A stretch of DNA of 30,629 nt from an uncultured Burkholderiaceae bacterium (lineage in GTDB: Bacteria; Pseudomonadota; Gammaproteobacteria; Burkholderiales; Burkholderiaceae_C): assembly GCA_938022295.1 (NCBI GenBank), contig CALIDR010000274.1:1-30629 (forward strand), read 5' to 3'. Below, piece after piece: positions 9,085 through 16,497 of this stretch. How positions within the stretch are numbered: position 1 is the stretch's first letter; the number at the start of each line of letters is the position of its first letter. The position numbers and the translations under genes are program-made. A model generated the notes under the pieces. It saw nothing but the letters and a program-made list of their open reading frames with translations, was not told the DNA's origin and did no database searches.

Positions 9085-9873
9085 TCAGGCGAAACGCAGC
9101 GACACGCTGCCCAGGTCCTGCACGCGCAGCGTGACGTGGTCGCCGGGCTCGACGGCCACCGCCTCGGTCACGCCGCCCGACAGGATCAGCGTGCCCGCCG
9201 GGATGCTGCGCCCGCGCCGGCCGAGGTGGTTGGCGAGCATCGCCACCGCCGCCGCCGGGTGGCCGAGCACGGCGGCGCCGGCGCCGAGCGCGACGACGCG
9301 TCCGTTCTTCTCCATCACGACGCCGAGCGTGCGCAGGTCGACGTCGTCGGGGCGCATCGCGCGGCCGCCGACGACGAAGCGCGCGGCCGACGTGTTGTCG
9401 GCGATCACGCTCTTGAGGTCGAACTTGAAGTCGCGGTAGCGGCTGTCGATGACCTCGATGCCGGACAGCACGAATTCGGTGGCGGCGAGCACCGAGCCGA
9501 TGTGGCAGCCCGGGCCCCTGAGTTCGCGCTTGAGGACGAACGCGATCTCGGGCTCGACCTTGGGGTGGATCAGCGCCTTCGTGTCGACCTCGGCGCCGTC
9601 GGGCACGCCGAACTCGTCGACCAGGAAGCCGAACACCGGCTCGGTGACGCCCATCTGCTTCATCTTCGCGTGCGACGTCAACCCGCACTTCAGGCCGGCC
9701 GGCTTCGCGCCGCGGGCGAGCTTGGCGGCCAGGATCGTGTCCTGGATCGCGTAGGCGTCGTCCCAGTCCATGCCGGGATGCTCGTCGGTGATCTTCAGCG
9801 TGTCGCGCGCCTCGAGCTGGCAGCGCTCGAGGTGCTCGGCCAGGCCGGCGATGGTGGCGGCGTCGAGTGCCAT
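9085..9873 (-). CDS. dmpH: 4-oxalocrotonate (2-oxo-3-hexenedioate) decarboxylase
   Basis: Removes CO2 from 2-oxo-3-hexenedioate to give 2-oxopent-4-enoate, the substrate of the hydratase encoded by dmpE, with which it normally forms a complex. The 262 residues belong to the FAH-like hydratase/decarboxylase fold. Visible blocks are AKLARGAKPAGLKCGLTS, GVTEPVFGFLVDEF, the metal-ligand HPKVEPEIAFVLKREL, the second acidic stretch FVLSGIEVIDSRYRDFKF, and SAARFVVGG. It is related to, but clearly distinct from, the dmpE product encoded in the same operon. It is assigned to H rather than E by the HPKVEPEIAF/RELRGPG pattern and by its place between dmpG and dmpI. Confidence 0.93.
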   Translation of the reverse strand: MALDAATIAGLAEHLERCQLEARDTLKITDEHPGMDWDDAYAIQDTILAAKLARGAKPAGLKCGLTSHAKMKQMGVTEPVFGFLVDEFGVPDGAEVDTKALIHPKVEPEIAFVLKRELRGPGCHIGSVLAATEFVLSGIEVIDSRYRDFKFDLKSVIADNTSAARFVVGGRAMRPDDVDLRTLGVVMEKNGRVVALGAGAAVLGHPAAAVAMLANHLGRRGRSIPAGTLILSGGVTEAVAVEPGDHVTLRVQDLGSVSLRFA

Positions 9874-9893
9874 GGCGTGTGCTCCGGCGTTGC

Positions 9894-10940
9894 TCACGCG
9901 GCGCGGGCGGGCATCAGCCCGCGCGCCTTGGCCATCGTCAGCGCGGTGTCCTCGATCATGTCCTCCTGGCCACCGACCATGCCGCGGCGGCCGAGTTCGA
10001 CCAGCAGGTCGCGCGCCGGCACGCCGTACTTCTTCTCGGCGCGCTTGGCGAACAGCAGGAAGCTGCCGTAGACGCCGGCGTAGCCGAGCGTGAGCGAGTC
10101 GCGGTCGACGCGGATCGGGAAGTCCATGATCGGCACCACCAGGTCCTCGGCGACGTCCTGGATCTTCCAGACGTCCACCCCGGTCTCGATGCCCATGCGG
10201 TCGCACACCGCCACCAGCACCTCCATCGGCGTGTTGCCGGCCCCGGCGCCGAGCCCGGCGGCGGCGGCGTCGATGCGATTGGCGCCGGCCTCGATCGCGG
10301 CGATCGAGTTCGCCACCCCCATCGCCAGGTTGTGGTGGCCGTGGAAGCCGAGCTCGGTCTCGGGCTTCAGCGCCGCGCGCACGGCGCCGATGCGCGCCTT
10401 GACGTCGTCGGGCAGCATGTAGCCCGCCGAGTCGGTGACGTAGATGCAGTTGGCGCCGTAGCCCTCCATCAGCCGGGCCTGCTTCACGAGCCCCTCGGGG
10501 CTGTTCATGTGCGCCATCATCAGGAAGCCGACGGTGTCCATGCCGAGCTTGCGCGCCGCCGTGATGTGCTGCTCCGACACGTCGGCCTCGGTGCAATGGG
10601 TGGCCACGCGGATCGTGTGCACGCCCAGGCCGTGCGCCATCTTCAGGTGGTCGACGGTGCCGATGCCCGGCAGCAGCAGCGCCGAGACCTTGCTCGTCTT
10701 CATCAGCGGGATCACCGCCGAGAGGTACTCCTCGTCGGCGTGCGCCGGGAAGCCGTAGTTGACTGAGCTGCCGCCCAGCCCGTCGCCGTGCGTGACCTCG
10801 ATCAGCGGCATGCCGGCCGCGTCCAGCCCCTGCGCGATCGTCTTCATCTGTTCCAGCGTCATCTGGTGGCGCTTGGGGTGCATGCCGTCGCGCAGCGTCA
10901 TGTCGTGCAGGGTGATCCTGCGACCGTTCAGGTGGCTCAT
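9894..10940 (-). CDS. dmpG: 4-hydroxy-2-oxovalerate aldolase
   Basis: Cleaves 4-hydroxy-2-oxovalerate to pyruvate and acetaldehyde, and channels the toxic aldehyde to the DmpF dehydrogenase with which it forms a complex. The 348 residues match the family (about 345). The N-terminal HMG-CoA-lyase-like barrel carries the Mn-site and catalytic motif LHDMTLRDGMHPKRHQ (R17, D18, H21) and the metal pair in GFHGHHNLAMG. The C-terminal communication domain follows (about 290-348). The gene starts 29 nt after dmpF and stops 20 nt before dmpH. Confidence 0.97.
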   Translation of the reverse strand: MSHLNGRRITLHDMTLRDGMHPKRHQMTLEQMKTIAQGLDAAGMPLIEVTHGDGLGGSSVNYGFPAHADEEYLSAVIPLMKTSKVSALLLPGIGTVDHLKMAHGLGVHTIRVATHCTEADVSEQHITAARKLGMDTVGFLMMAHMNSPEGLVKQARLMEGYGANCIYVTDSAGYMLPDDVKARIGAVRAALKPETELGFHGHHNLAMGVANSIAAIEAGANRIDAAAAGLGAGAGNTPMEVLVAVCDRMGIETGVDVWKIQDVAEDLVVPIMDFPIRVDRDSLTLGYAGVYGSFLLFAKRAEKKYGVPARDLLVELGRRGMVGGQEDMIEDTALTMAKARGLMPARAA

Positions 10941-10969
10941 GGGTGTTCTCCGTGCGGTGTCGTGCGGGC

Positions 10970-11896
10970 TCAGGCGGCGGCGGCTTCGGCGCGCACCGGC
11001 TCGAGCTTGAGCGTGCCGGCGAGGATCTCCTCGGCGAACATCTCGGCCGTGCGTGCGGCGGCGGCGGTCATGATGTCGAGGTTGCCGGCGTACTTCGGCA
11101 GGTAGTCGCCCAGGCCCTCCACCTCGAGGTAGATCGAGACGCGGTCGTCGTCGATCACCGGGCCGTTGACGATGCGGTAGCCGGGCACGTACTTCTGCAC
11201 CTCGGCGAGCATCGCGTGCACCGAGGCCTCGATCTCGGCCGCCTTGGGCGTGCCCTCGACGAGGCAGTGCACGGTGTCGCGCATGATCAGCGGCGGGTCG
11301 GCCGGGTTGATGACGATGATCGCCTTGCCCTGCTTCGCGCCGCCGACCTTGGCGACCGCGCCGGCGGTGGTGCGGGTGAACTCGTCGATGTTCTTGCGCG
11401 TGCCCGGGCCGGCCGACTTGCTGGAGACGGTGGCGACGATCTCGGCGTAGCGCACCGGCTGCACGCGGCTGACCGCATAGACCATCGGGATCGTCGCCTG
11501 GCCGCCGCAGGTGACCATGTTGACGTTCATCTCGCGCTTGCCCACGTGCTCCTTCAGGTTCACCGGGGGCACGCAGTAGGGCCCGATCGCCGCCGGCGTG
11601 AGGTCGATCATCATCGCCCCCTCGGCGTTGACCTTGCGCGAGTTCTCGGCGTGCGCGTAGGCGCTGGTGGCGTCGAACACGATCTGCACGCCGTCGCGCC
11701 GGATGTGCGGCACGAGGCCGTCGACGCCTTCGGCGGTGGTCTTGATCCCCATCTCGCGCGCCTTCTTCAGGCCGTCGGAGGCGGGGTCGATGCCGACCAT
11801 CCACACGGGTTCGAGCACCGGGCTGCGCTGCAGCTTGGCCAGCAGGTCGGTGCCGATGTTGCCGGGGCCGATCAGGGCACACTTGACTTTCTTCAT
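10970..11896 (-). CDS. dmpF: Acetaldehyde dehydrogenase (acylating)
   Basis: Oxidises acetaldehyde to acetyl-CoA with NAD and CoA; partner of the DmpG aldolase. The 308 residues begin with the Rossmann motif CALIGPGNIGTDLL (6-19). The catalytic cysteine is C130 in NMVTCGGQATIP, followed by VSSKSAGPGTRKNIDEFTRTT. The C terminus has an alanine-rich tail (AEAAAA). It is separated from dmpE by an unusually long 136-nt gap that holds a GC-rich hairpin element, whereas the other gaps in this operon are under 30 nt. Confidence 0.97.
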   Translation of the reverse strand: MKKVKCALIGPGNIGTDLLAKLQRSPVLEPVWMVGIDPASDGLKKAREMGIKTTAEGVDGLVPHIRRDGVQIVFDATSAYAHAENSRKVNAEGAMMIDLTPAAIGPYCVPPVNLKEHVGKREMNVNMVTCGGQATIPMVYAVSRVQPVRYAEIVATVSSKSAGPGTRKNIDEFTRTTAGAVAKVGGAKQGKAIIVINPADPPLIMRDTVHCLVEGTPKAAEIEASVHAMLAEVQKYVPGYRIVNGPVIDDDRVSIYLEVEGLGDYLPKYAGNLDIMTAAAARTAEMFAEEILAGTLKLEPVRAEAAAA

Positions 11897-11990
11897 CGCG
11901 AACTCTCCAAACGAATCGGGGATGCCGCGGCCGGTGCAGGCCGCCGTCGTTCAAGGTCACGCGCGGATCCGTCGCGGCCGGTGGGCTGCG

Positions 11991-12032
11991 TGCGCCCCCT
12001 CGGGGGGCAGCGACCGGAGGGCGCGTGGGGGC
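11991..12032. repeat. GC-rich REP-like hairpin element between dmpE and dmpF
   Basis: This element sits immediately after the dmpE stop. It has outer arms GCCCCC (11994-11999) and GGGGGC (12027-12032), plus an alternative tight hairpin CCCCC-TC-GGGGG (11995-12006). Its middle reads GCAGCGACCGGAGGGCGCGT. From memory, elements of this form (a CCCCCTCGGGGGGCAGCGA start and a GTGGGGGC end) are dispersed in many copies in Comamonadaceae and relatives. It could stabilise or attenuate the dmpDE-dmpF mRNA. There is no T-run, so a classical terminator is unlikely. Only one copy is in this window. Confidence 0.6.
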
Positions 12033-12815
12033 TCATGTGAAGCGCACCGAGCAGCCGCCGATGCCGCCGATCGTCACGCGCAGGTTGTCGCCCGCCTTCA
12101 CCGGCACCATTGCGCCGAGCGCGCCCGACAGCACGACCTCGCCGGCCTTCAGCGCGATGCCGAGCCGCCCGAGCGTGTTGGCGAGCCACGCCATCGCGGT
12201 CAGCGGCGAGCCCATCGTGGCCGCGCCGGCGCCGGTGACGACGACTTCGCCGTTCTTCTCCAGCACCATGCCGCAGGTCTGCAGGTCCACGCGCCGCGGG
12301 TCGACGACGCGGTCGCCGAGCACGAACACGCCGCAGCTCGCGTTGTCGGCCACCGTGTCCTGGATGCGGATCTTCCAGTCGCGGATGCGGCTGTCGACGA
12401 TCTCGAAGCAGGCCATCACGCCTTCGGTGGCGGCCAGCACGTCGGCCGCGCTGACGCCGGGGCCCATCAGGTCGCGCTTGAGCAGGAACGCGATCTCGCC
12501 TTCGGCCTTGGGCTGGATCAGCGACTGCGCCTCGATCGCCTCGCCTTCGTTGTAGACCATGGCGTCGGTCAGCATGCCGAAGTCGGGCTGGTTCACGCCG
12601 AGCATCGTCATCACCGCCTGGCTGGTGACCCCGATCTTCTTGCCGATGATCACTTCGCCCGCCTCGACGCGGCGTGCGTTCAGCCGCTGCTGGATGCGGT
12701 AGGCGTCGTCGATCGTGATGTCGGCGTGGCGGCTGGTCAGCGGCTCCAGCACGTGGCAGCCGGTGAGGGCGGCGTAGAGCTCGTCGCCGAGCGCCGTGAT
12801 GAGGTCGGGGTTCAT
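12033..12815 (-). CDS. dmpE: 2-oxopent-4-enoate (2-hydroxypenta-2,4-dienoate) hydratase
   Basis: Hydrates 2-hydroxypenta-2,4-dienoate to 4-hydroxy-2-oxovalerate. The 260 residues have the FAH-like hydratase fold. Family blocks are TIDDAYRIQQRLNARRVEAGE, IGKKIGVTSQAVMTMLGV, QPDFGMLTDAM, the metal-ligand QPKAEGEIAFLLKRDLMGPG and ACFEIVDSRIRDWKIRIQDTVADNAS. IGKKIGVTS and QPDFGML mark it as the hydratase rather than the decarboxylase. Its ATG overlaps the dmpD stop by 4 nt (ATGA), giving translational coupling. The stop codon abuts the REP-like hairpin. Confidence 0.95.
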   Translation of the reverse strand: MNPDLITALGDELYAALTGCHVLEPLTSRHADITIDDAYRIQQRLNARRVEAGEVIIGKKIGVTSQAVMTMLGVNQPDFGMLTDAMVYNEGEAIEAQSLIQPKAEGEIAFLLKRDLMGPGVSAADVLAATEGVMACFEIVDSRIRDWKIRIQDTVADNASCGVFVLGDRVVDPRRVDLQTCGMVLEKNGEVVVTGAGAATMGSPLTAMAWLANTLGRLGIALKAGEVVLSGALGAMVPVKAGDNLRVTIGGIGGCSVRFT

Positions 12816-13690
12816 CGTGCGGTGGCCTCGTGGGCAGCCAGGGGCAGCGGTTCGTCGGCGCCGGCTTCGGCGAGGAAGTTGCCGACCAGCTGGTTGAAGC
12901 GCGCGGCGTGTTCGATCTGCGTCCAGTGGCCGCACTGGCCGAAGACGTGCAGCTGCGCGCGGGGGATCCAGCTCGCCAGCGTCAGCGAGTTCGCGAGCGG
13001 GATGACCTGGTCCTCGCGGCCGTGGATCACGAGCGTCTGGTGCGGCAGCGCGCGGATCGCGTCTTCCGGGCTGCACATCGCGTCGACTGAAGCCTGGCGC
13101 GGGGCGGGGAACATCGCCGCGAACGACTCCTGGAACCCCGGGCGGATGCTCGCCTGGTAGCGCAGCTGCGCCAGCTCGTCGGTGACGAGCGCGCGGCTGT
13201 AGGCGAAGATGTCGAGCAGCTTGCGCATCGTCTCCAGCGACGGCGTGTAGCCCCACACCGCGTCGAGCCCGGGCGTGATCGCGAACGGCACGCCGACGCT
13301 GCCCATCAGCACGAGCCGGCGCACGCGCTGCGGGTGCCGCGTGGCGAGCGCGAGCGCCAGCGCGCCGCCGAAGCTGTTGCCGACGAGGTCGGTGCGCTCG
13401 ATGTCGAGCGCGTCGAGCAGGTCCAGCGCCTGCTGCACCCACGTGTCCATCGTGTAGGCGATGCCGGCCGGCCGGTCGGTGAAGCCGAAGCCGACCATGT
13501 CGGGCGCGATCACGCGCCGCTGCTTCGCCAGCTCCGGGATCACGAGCCGCCAGTTGGCCCAGGCGCTGACGCCGGGGCCCGAGCCGTGGATGAAGAGCAC
13601 CGGATCGCCGGCGCCGGCCTCGAGCACGTTGGTCTCGAAGGCGCCGGTGCGCACGCGGCGGCCGAGTTCGGGGTTGGCAGGGGTGGTCAT
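12812..13690 (-). CDS. dmpD: 2-hydroxymuconic semialdehyde hydrolase
   Basis: An alpha/beta-hydrolase that cleaves the C-C bond of 2-hydroxymuconic semialdehyde (or its ketone analogues) to 2-hydroxypentadienoate and formate or acetate. It has 292 residues. The oxyanion region is HGSGPGVSAWANW (35-47), the nucleophile S106 lies in GNSFGG, the acid D227 in HGREDQVIP, and the base H255 in GQCGHWTQIEH. It is the first gene of the D-E-F-G-H-I operon. Its own promoter cassette lies just upstream, so it is not simply read through from dmpC as in the classical dmp operon. Confidence 0.95.
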   Translation of the reverse strand: MTTPANPELGRRVRTGAFETNVLEAGAGDPVLFIHGSGPGVSAWANWRLVIPELAKQRRVIAPDMVGFGFTDRPAGIAYTMDTWVQQALDLLDALDIERTDLVGNSFGGALALALATRHPQRVRRLVLMGSVGVPFAITPGLDAVWGYTPSLETMRKLLDIFAYSRALVTDELAQLRYQASIRPGFQESFAAMFPAPRQASVDAMCSPEDAIRALPHQTLVIHGREDQVIPLANSLTLASWIPRAQLHVFGQCGHWTQIEHAARFNQLVGNFLAEAGADEPLPLAAHEATAR

Positions 13691-13716
13691 GGCAGCTCGA
13701 TCAGGGAATGGGCATC

Positions 13717-13746
13717 ACGATAGGCTCGATGGACGATACTGTCCAA
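13717..13746 (-). promoter_or_regulatory. Promoter of the dmpDEFGHI operon
   Basis: Read on the minus strand, TTGGAC (13746-13741) is followed by 18 nt and TATCGT (13722-13717). A start near 13710 would leave a leader of about 20 nt before the dmpD ATG. The -35 lies inside the 21-nt block shared with the dmpQ promoter, and the spacer length is identical in both. Both hexamers are imperfect, as expected of an activator-dependent promoter. Confidence 0.6.
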
Positions 13747-13782
13747 TACTGTTTTCTCCATTTCGGATACCTATCGGGTATC
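13735..13782. promoter_or_regulatory. LysR-type operator pair: ATAC-N7-GTAT box plus promoter-proximal half-site
   Basis: The recognition box GATACC-TATCG-GGTATC (13766-13782) is a perfect 6-5-6 palindrome with the ATAC-N7-GTAT core known from BenM/CatM/CatR-type LysR regulators. Thirty-one bp away (about three helical turns) towards dmpD lies the imperfect site ATACTGTCCAATAC (13736-13749), which overlaps the -35. This recognition-site/activation-site geometry points to activation of dmpD. The box ends 26 nt before the mntA start on the other strand. Confidence 0.65.
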
Positions 13783-13806
13783 GCTCTCGGTTGGAGGGAC
13801 CGCGTC

Positions 13807-14130
13807 GTGGCCACGCAGGCGGGCATGCCAGAACGAAACATGCACCCGTCCAAGGCCATCACGCGGCATCGCGACCGCATCCTCGACATCGCCGCGGCCC
13901 ACGGCGCAGGACGGGTGCGGGTCTTCGGCTCCGCGGTGCACGGCCACGACCGCGAGGGCAGCGACCTCGATCTGCTCGTCGATCTGCCCACGGGCACCTC
14001 GCTGCTGAAGGTCGTCGGTCTGGAACAGGCACTGAGCGACACGCTCCGCATCAGGATCGACTTGTGCACCGAGCGTGAACTGCACACCGCCCTGCGCGAA
14101 CGCATCCTGGCCGAGGCGCAGCCGCTGTGA
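13807..14130 (+). CDS. mntA: MntA-type nucleotidyltransferase antitoxin (MNT of an MNT-HEPN pair)
   Basis: A minimal nucleotidyltransferase that in characterised type VII toxin-antitoxin pairs AMPylates and neutralises the HEPN toxin HepT. From the GTG the product is 107 residues. The motif GS-x10-D-x-D is complete (G41 S42, D53, D55), with a third acidic residue at D85 in RIRIDLCTE. The frame is open further upstream (an ATG at 13708), but that would run through the dmpD promoter and LysR box. The GTG at 13807 is chosen because GGAGGG precedes it with 8 nt spacing; the ATG at 13825 is an alternative. The gene lies antisense between dmpC and dmpD and overlaps the hepT start. Confidence 0.85.
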   Translation: MATQAGMPERNMHPSKAITRHRDRILDIAAAHGAGRVRVFGSAVHGHDREGSDLDLLVDLPTGTSLLKVVGLEQALSDTLRIRIDLCTERELHTALRERILAEAQPL

Positions 14131-14486
14131 GCGAGCGCGATCGGCTCTACCTGCGGCATGTCGTCGACGCGATCGAGGACATCCGCCCCTTCACGGCCGA
14201 CGGGCGCGACGCCTTCCTGCACGACCGCAAGACGCAAAGCGCGGTCATCCGGCAACTCGAGATCATCGGCGAAGCGGTCAAGCGCCTGAGCCCCGAGATC
14301 ACCGCCCGCCATGCCGGGGTGCCGTGGCGACAGATCGCAGGCACGCGCGATCGCCTGATCCACGGCTGGTTCCAGGTCGACCTCGCGGCCGTCTGGTCGA
14401 TGGTCGAGCATGATCTGCCGTCGTTGCGTCAGGCGGTCGAGACGATCCTCGGCGGACTCGGCGGCAAGACGGACCCCGATCGTTGA
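14127..14486 (+). CDS. hepT: HepT-like HEPN toxin ribonuclease (DUF86) with Trp in place of the modified Tyr
   Basis: A 119-residue all-helical HEPN-domain protein. The Rx4H ribonuclease motif is R74-D-R-L-I-H79, so the nuclease residues are intact. The family normally reads HGY here, and in Shewanella HepT that Tyr is the residue AMPylated by MntA; this protein has H-G-W (W81). The helix ending AVIRQLEIIGEAVKRLS is typical. The gene starts at a GTG overlapping the mntA stop by 4 nt, so the pair is translationally coupled. It converges on dmpC 44 nt away. RNase toxicity is inferred from the family. Confidence 0.86.
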   Translation: MSERDRLYLRHVVDAIEDIRPFTADGRDAFLHDRKTQSAVIRQLEIIGEAVKRLSPEITARHAGVPWRQIAGTRDRLIHGWFQVDLAAVWSMVEHDLPSLRQAVETILGGLGGKTDPDR

Positions 14487-14530
14487 GGTGAACCGGGCCG
14501 GCCGTCGCGCGCGAAGCCGTCCGGGCGCCG

Positions 14531-15985
14531 CTAGAGCTTGACCATCACGTTGCGCAGCTCGGTGTAGAACTCGAGCGAGTGCACGCCGCCCTCGCGGCCG
14601 ATGCCCGAGGCCTTGGCGCCGCCGAACGCGGTGCGCAGGTCGCGCAGGAACCAGCTGTTGATCCAGCACAGCCCGACCTCGATCTCACGGGCCATGCGGT
14701 GCGCGGTCGACAGGTTCTGTGTCCACACCGTCGTGGCCAGGCCGTACTCGGTGTCGTTGGCCAGCGCGACGGCTTCCTCGACCGTGTCGAACGGCGCCAC
14801 GTGGCAGCACGGGCCGAAGATCTCCTCGCGGATCACGGCCGAGGTCTCGGGCAGCCCGGTCCAGATCGTCGGCTGCACCCAGTAGCCGTCGGCCGCCTCG
14901 CCCGTCATCGCCGGCGCGCCGCCGCCGGTGACGACGGTCGCGCCCTCGGCGCGTGCGCGGTCGTAGTACGACAGCACCTTGCGCCGGTGCTCGGCCGAGA
15001 TCAGCGGCCCGAGGCCCACGCCCGGCTCGTGCGGCAGGCCCATCTTCAGCTTCTCGGCGCTCGCCTTGAGGGCGGCGACGAACCGGTCGAAGATCGGCCG
15101 CTGCACGTAGACGCGCTCGGTGCCCAGGCACACCTGGCCGCAGTTCTCGAACGCGCTCCTCGTGATGCCGGCCACCGCCTTGTCGAAGTCGGCGTCGGCG
15201 AAGACGATGCCGGCGTTCTTGCCGCCGAGCTCGAAGCTGACCGGCCGCACGCCCTTGGCGGCGGCGGCCATGATCGCCTCGCCGGTGCGCGTCTCGCCGG
15301 TGAACGTGATGCCGTTGACGCCGGGGTGGCGGGTCAGGAACTCGCCGGCCGAGTTCGGCCCGAAGCCGTGCACGACGTTGTAGACCCCCGGCGGCATGCC
15401 GACGGCGTTCATCACCTCGCCGAGCAGCGTCGCCGTGGCCGGCGTCTCCTCCGACGGCTTGACGACGACCGTGTTGCCGCACGCGAGCGCCGGCCCCACC
15501 TTCCACGTCATCAGCAGCAGCGGCAGGTTCCACGGGCAGACGACGCCGACGACGCCCAGCGGCGTGCGCAGCGCGTAGCTCAGCGCCGTGCCGCCGTCGG
15601 GGGTGGCCATCTCGAAGCTCTCGGTCGGCACGTTCTTGACGATGTCGGCGAAGACCTTGAAGTTGGCCGCGCCGCGCGGGATGTCGACGTGCGAGGCGAG
15701 CGACCGCGGCTTGCCGGTGTCGGCCACCTCGGCGGCGAGGAAGTCGTCGAAGCGGCGGTTGATCTCGTCGGCCACCGCGTACAGCAGCTCGACGCGCTTG
15801 ACGACCGGCATGCGCCCCCAGTCGCCCTTCAGCGCGCGGCGCGCGGCCTGCACGGCGGCGTCGACCTCGGCCGCGCCGGCCTCGTGTACCAGGCCGATCA
15901 CGCGGCCGGTGGCGGGGTTGCGGTCGTCGAACGTCTTGCCGGTGGCGACGAAGCGGCCGTCGATGAAGTTGAGGAACTCGTTCAT
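14531..15985 (-). CDS. dmpC: 2-hydroxymuconic semialdehyde dehydrogenase
   Basis: An NAD-dependent aldehyde dehydrogenase that converts 2-hydroxymuconic semialdehyde to 2-hydroxymuconate, opening the oxalocrotonate branch. The 484 residues match the XylG/DmpC size. Catalytic features are N153 in CPWNLPLL, E252 in FELGGKNAG and the nucleophile C286 in ENCGQVCLGTERV. The C terminus (CWINSWFLRDLRTAFGGAKASGIGREGG, then EFYTELRNVMVKL) is typical of this subfamily. It is the last gene of the Q-B-X-C operon, 57 nt after the GlcG-like gene. The mntA-hepT genes, on the opposite strand, follow in place of dmpD. Confidence 0.95.
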   Translation of the reverse strand: MNEFLNFIDGRFVATGKTFDDRNPATGRVIGLVHEAGAAEVDAAVQAARRALKGDWGRMPVVKRVELLYAVADEINRRFDDFLAAEVADTGKPRSLASHVDIPRGAANFKVFADIVKNVPTESFEMATPDGGTALSYALRTPLGVVGVVCPWNLPLLLMTWKVGPALACGNTVVVKPSEETPATATLLGEVMNAVGMPPGVYNVVHGFGPNSAGEFLTRHPGVNGITFTGETRTGEAIMAAAAKGVRPVSFELGGKNAGIVFADADFDKAVAGITRSAFENCGQVCLGTERVYVQRPIFDRFVAALKASAEKLKMGLPHEPGVGLGPLISAEHRRKVLSYYDRARAEGATVVTGGGAPAMTGEAADGYWVQPTIWTGLPETSAVIREEIFGPCCHVAPFDTVEEAVALANDTEYGLATTVWTQNLSTAHRMAREIEVGLCWINSWFLRDLRTAFGGAKASGIGREGGVHSLEFYTELRNVMVKL

Positions 15986-16042
15986 GGGGTGGCTCCGGTG
16001 GGGATGGGACGGCCGGCCACGGTCGGCCGCGGGCCTGCGGGT

Positions 16043-16477
16043 TCAGCCGAGGCCCAGCGCGCGCAGGCCGGCCGCGGCGCAGGCTTCGTCCTGCTCGGCC
16101 GAGCCGCCCGACACGCCGATGCCGCCGATGCGCTGACCGGCCTCGACGATCGGCAGCCCGCCGCCGAACATCACGAGGCCCGGGCGCTGCGCGAGGCCCA
16201 GGCGCAGCAGCTCGTCGTCGCCGACGACCGCGCCCCAGCGGCTGGTCGGGAAGCCGAACCCGGCGGCGGTGCGCGCCTTGTCGATCGCGATCTCGACCGA
16301 GTGGACGAACGCGCCGGGCATGCGCAGGAACCCCGCGAGCACGCCCGACGGGTCGGCGACGGCGACGTTGACCCGGATGCCGAGCGCGTTCGCGTGCGCC
16401 ACCGCGCCCTGCAGCGCGGCGAGGGCCGCCTCGGCGGTGATCACGCGCTGCTCGACGCTGTGCCTGTCGTGCGCCAT
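16043..16477 (-). CDS. GlcG/HbpS-family small protein beside the catechol dioxygenase gene
   Basis: A 144-residue protein of the GlcG/HbpS (DUF336) family. Visible features are the start TAEAALAALQGAVAHANALG, the strand region IRVNVAVADPSGVLAGFLRMPGAF, KARTAAGFGFPTSRWG and the glycine-rich end GGGLPIVEAGQRIGGIGVSGGSAEQDEACAAAGL. Homologous small genes accompany catechol 2,3-dioxygenase genes in several Burkholderiales phenol clusters. Some family members bind haem or cobalamin; the role here is unknown. It lies 20 nt after dmpB. Repair or cofactor support of the dioxygenase is one guess. Confidence 0.85.
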   Translation of the reverse strand: MAHDRHSVEQRVITAEAALAALQGAVAHANALGIRVNVAVADPSGVLAGFLRMPGAFVHSVEIAIDKARTAAGFGFPTSRWGAVVGDDELLRLGLAQRPGLVMFGGGLPIVEAGQRIGGIGVSGGSAEQDEACAAAGLRALGLG

Positions 16478-16497
16478 GGCCGCCCCCCCTGCCGCGA

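Noticed and set aside
13708..13806. A longer mntA start at the ATG at 13708.
   Set aside because: It would encode through the dmpD promoter and LysR box and give an atypical N terminus; the GTG at 13807 has a well-placed GGAGGG.
15986..16042. A GC-rich repeat (CGGCCG twice) between the GlcG-like gene and dmpC as a possible terminator or promoter.
   Set aside because: There is no T-run and no recognisable promoter hexamers; such repeats are expected by chance at this GC content.
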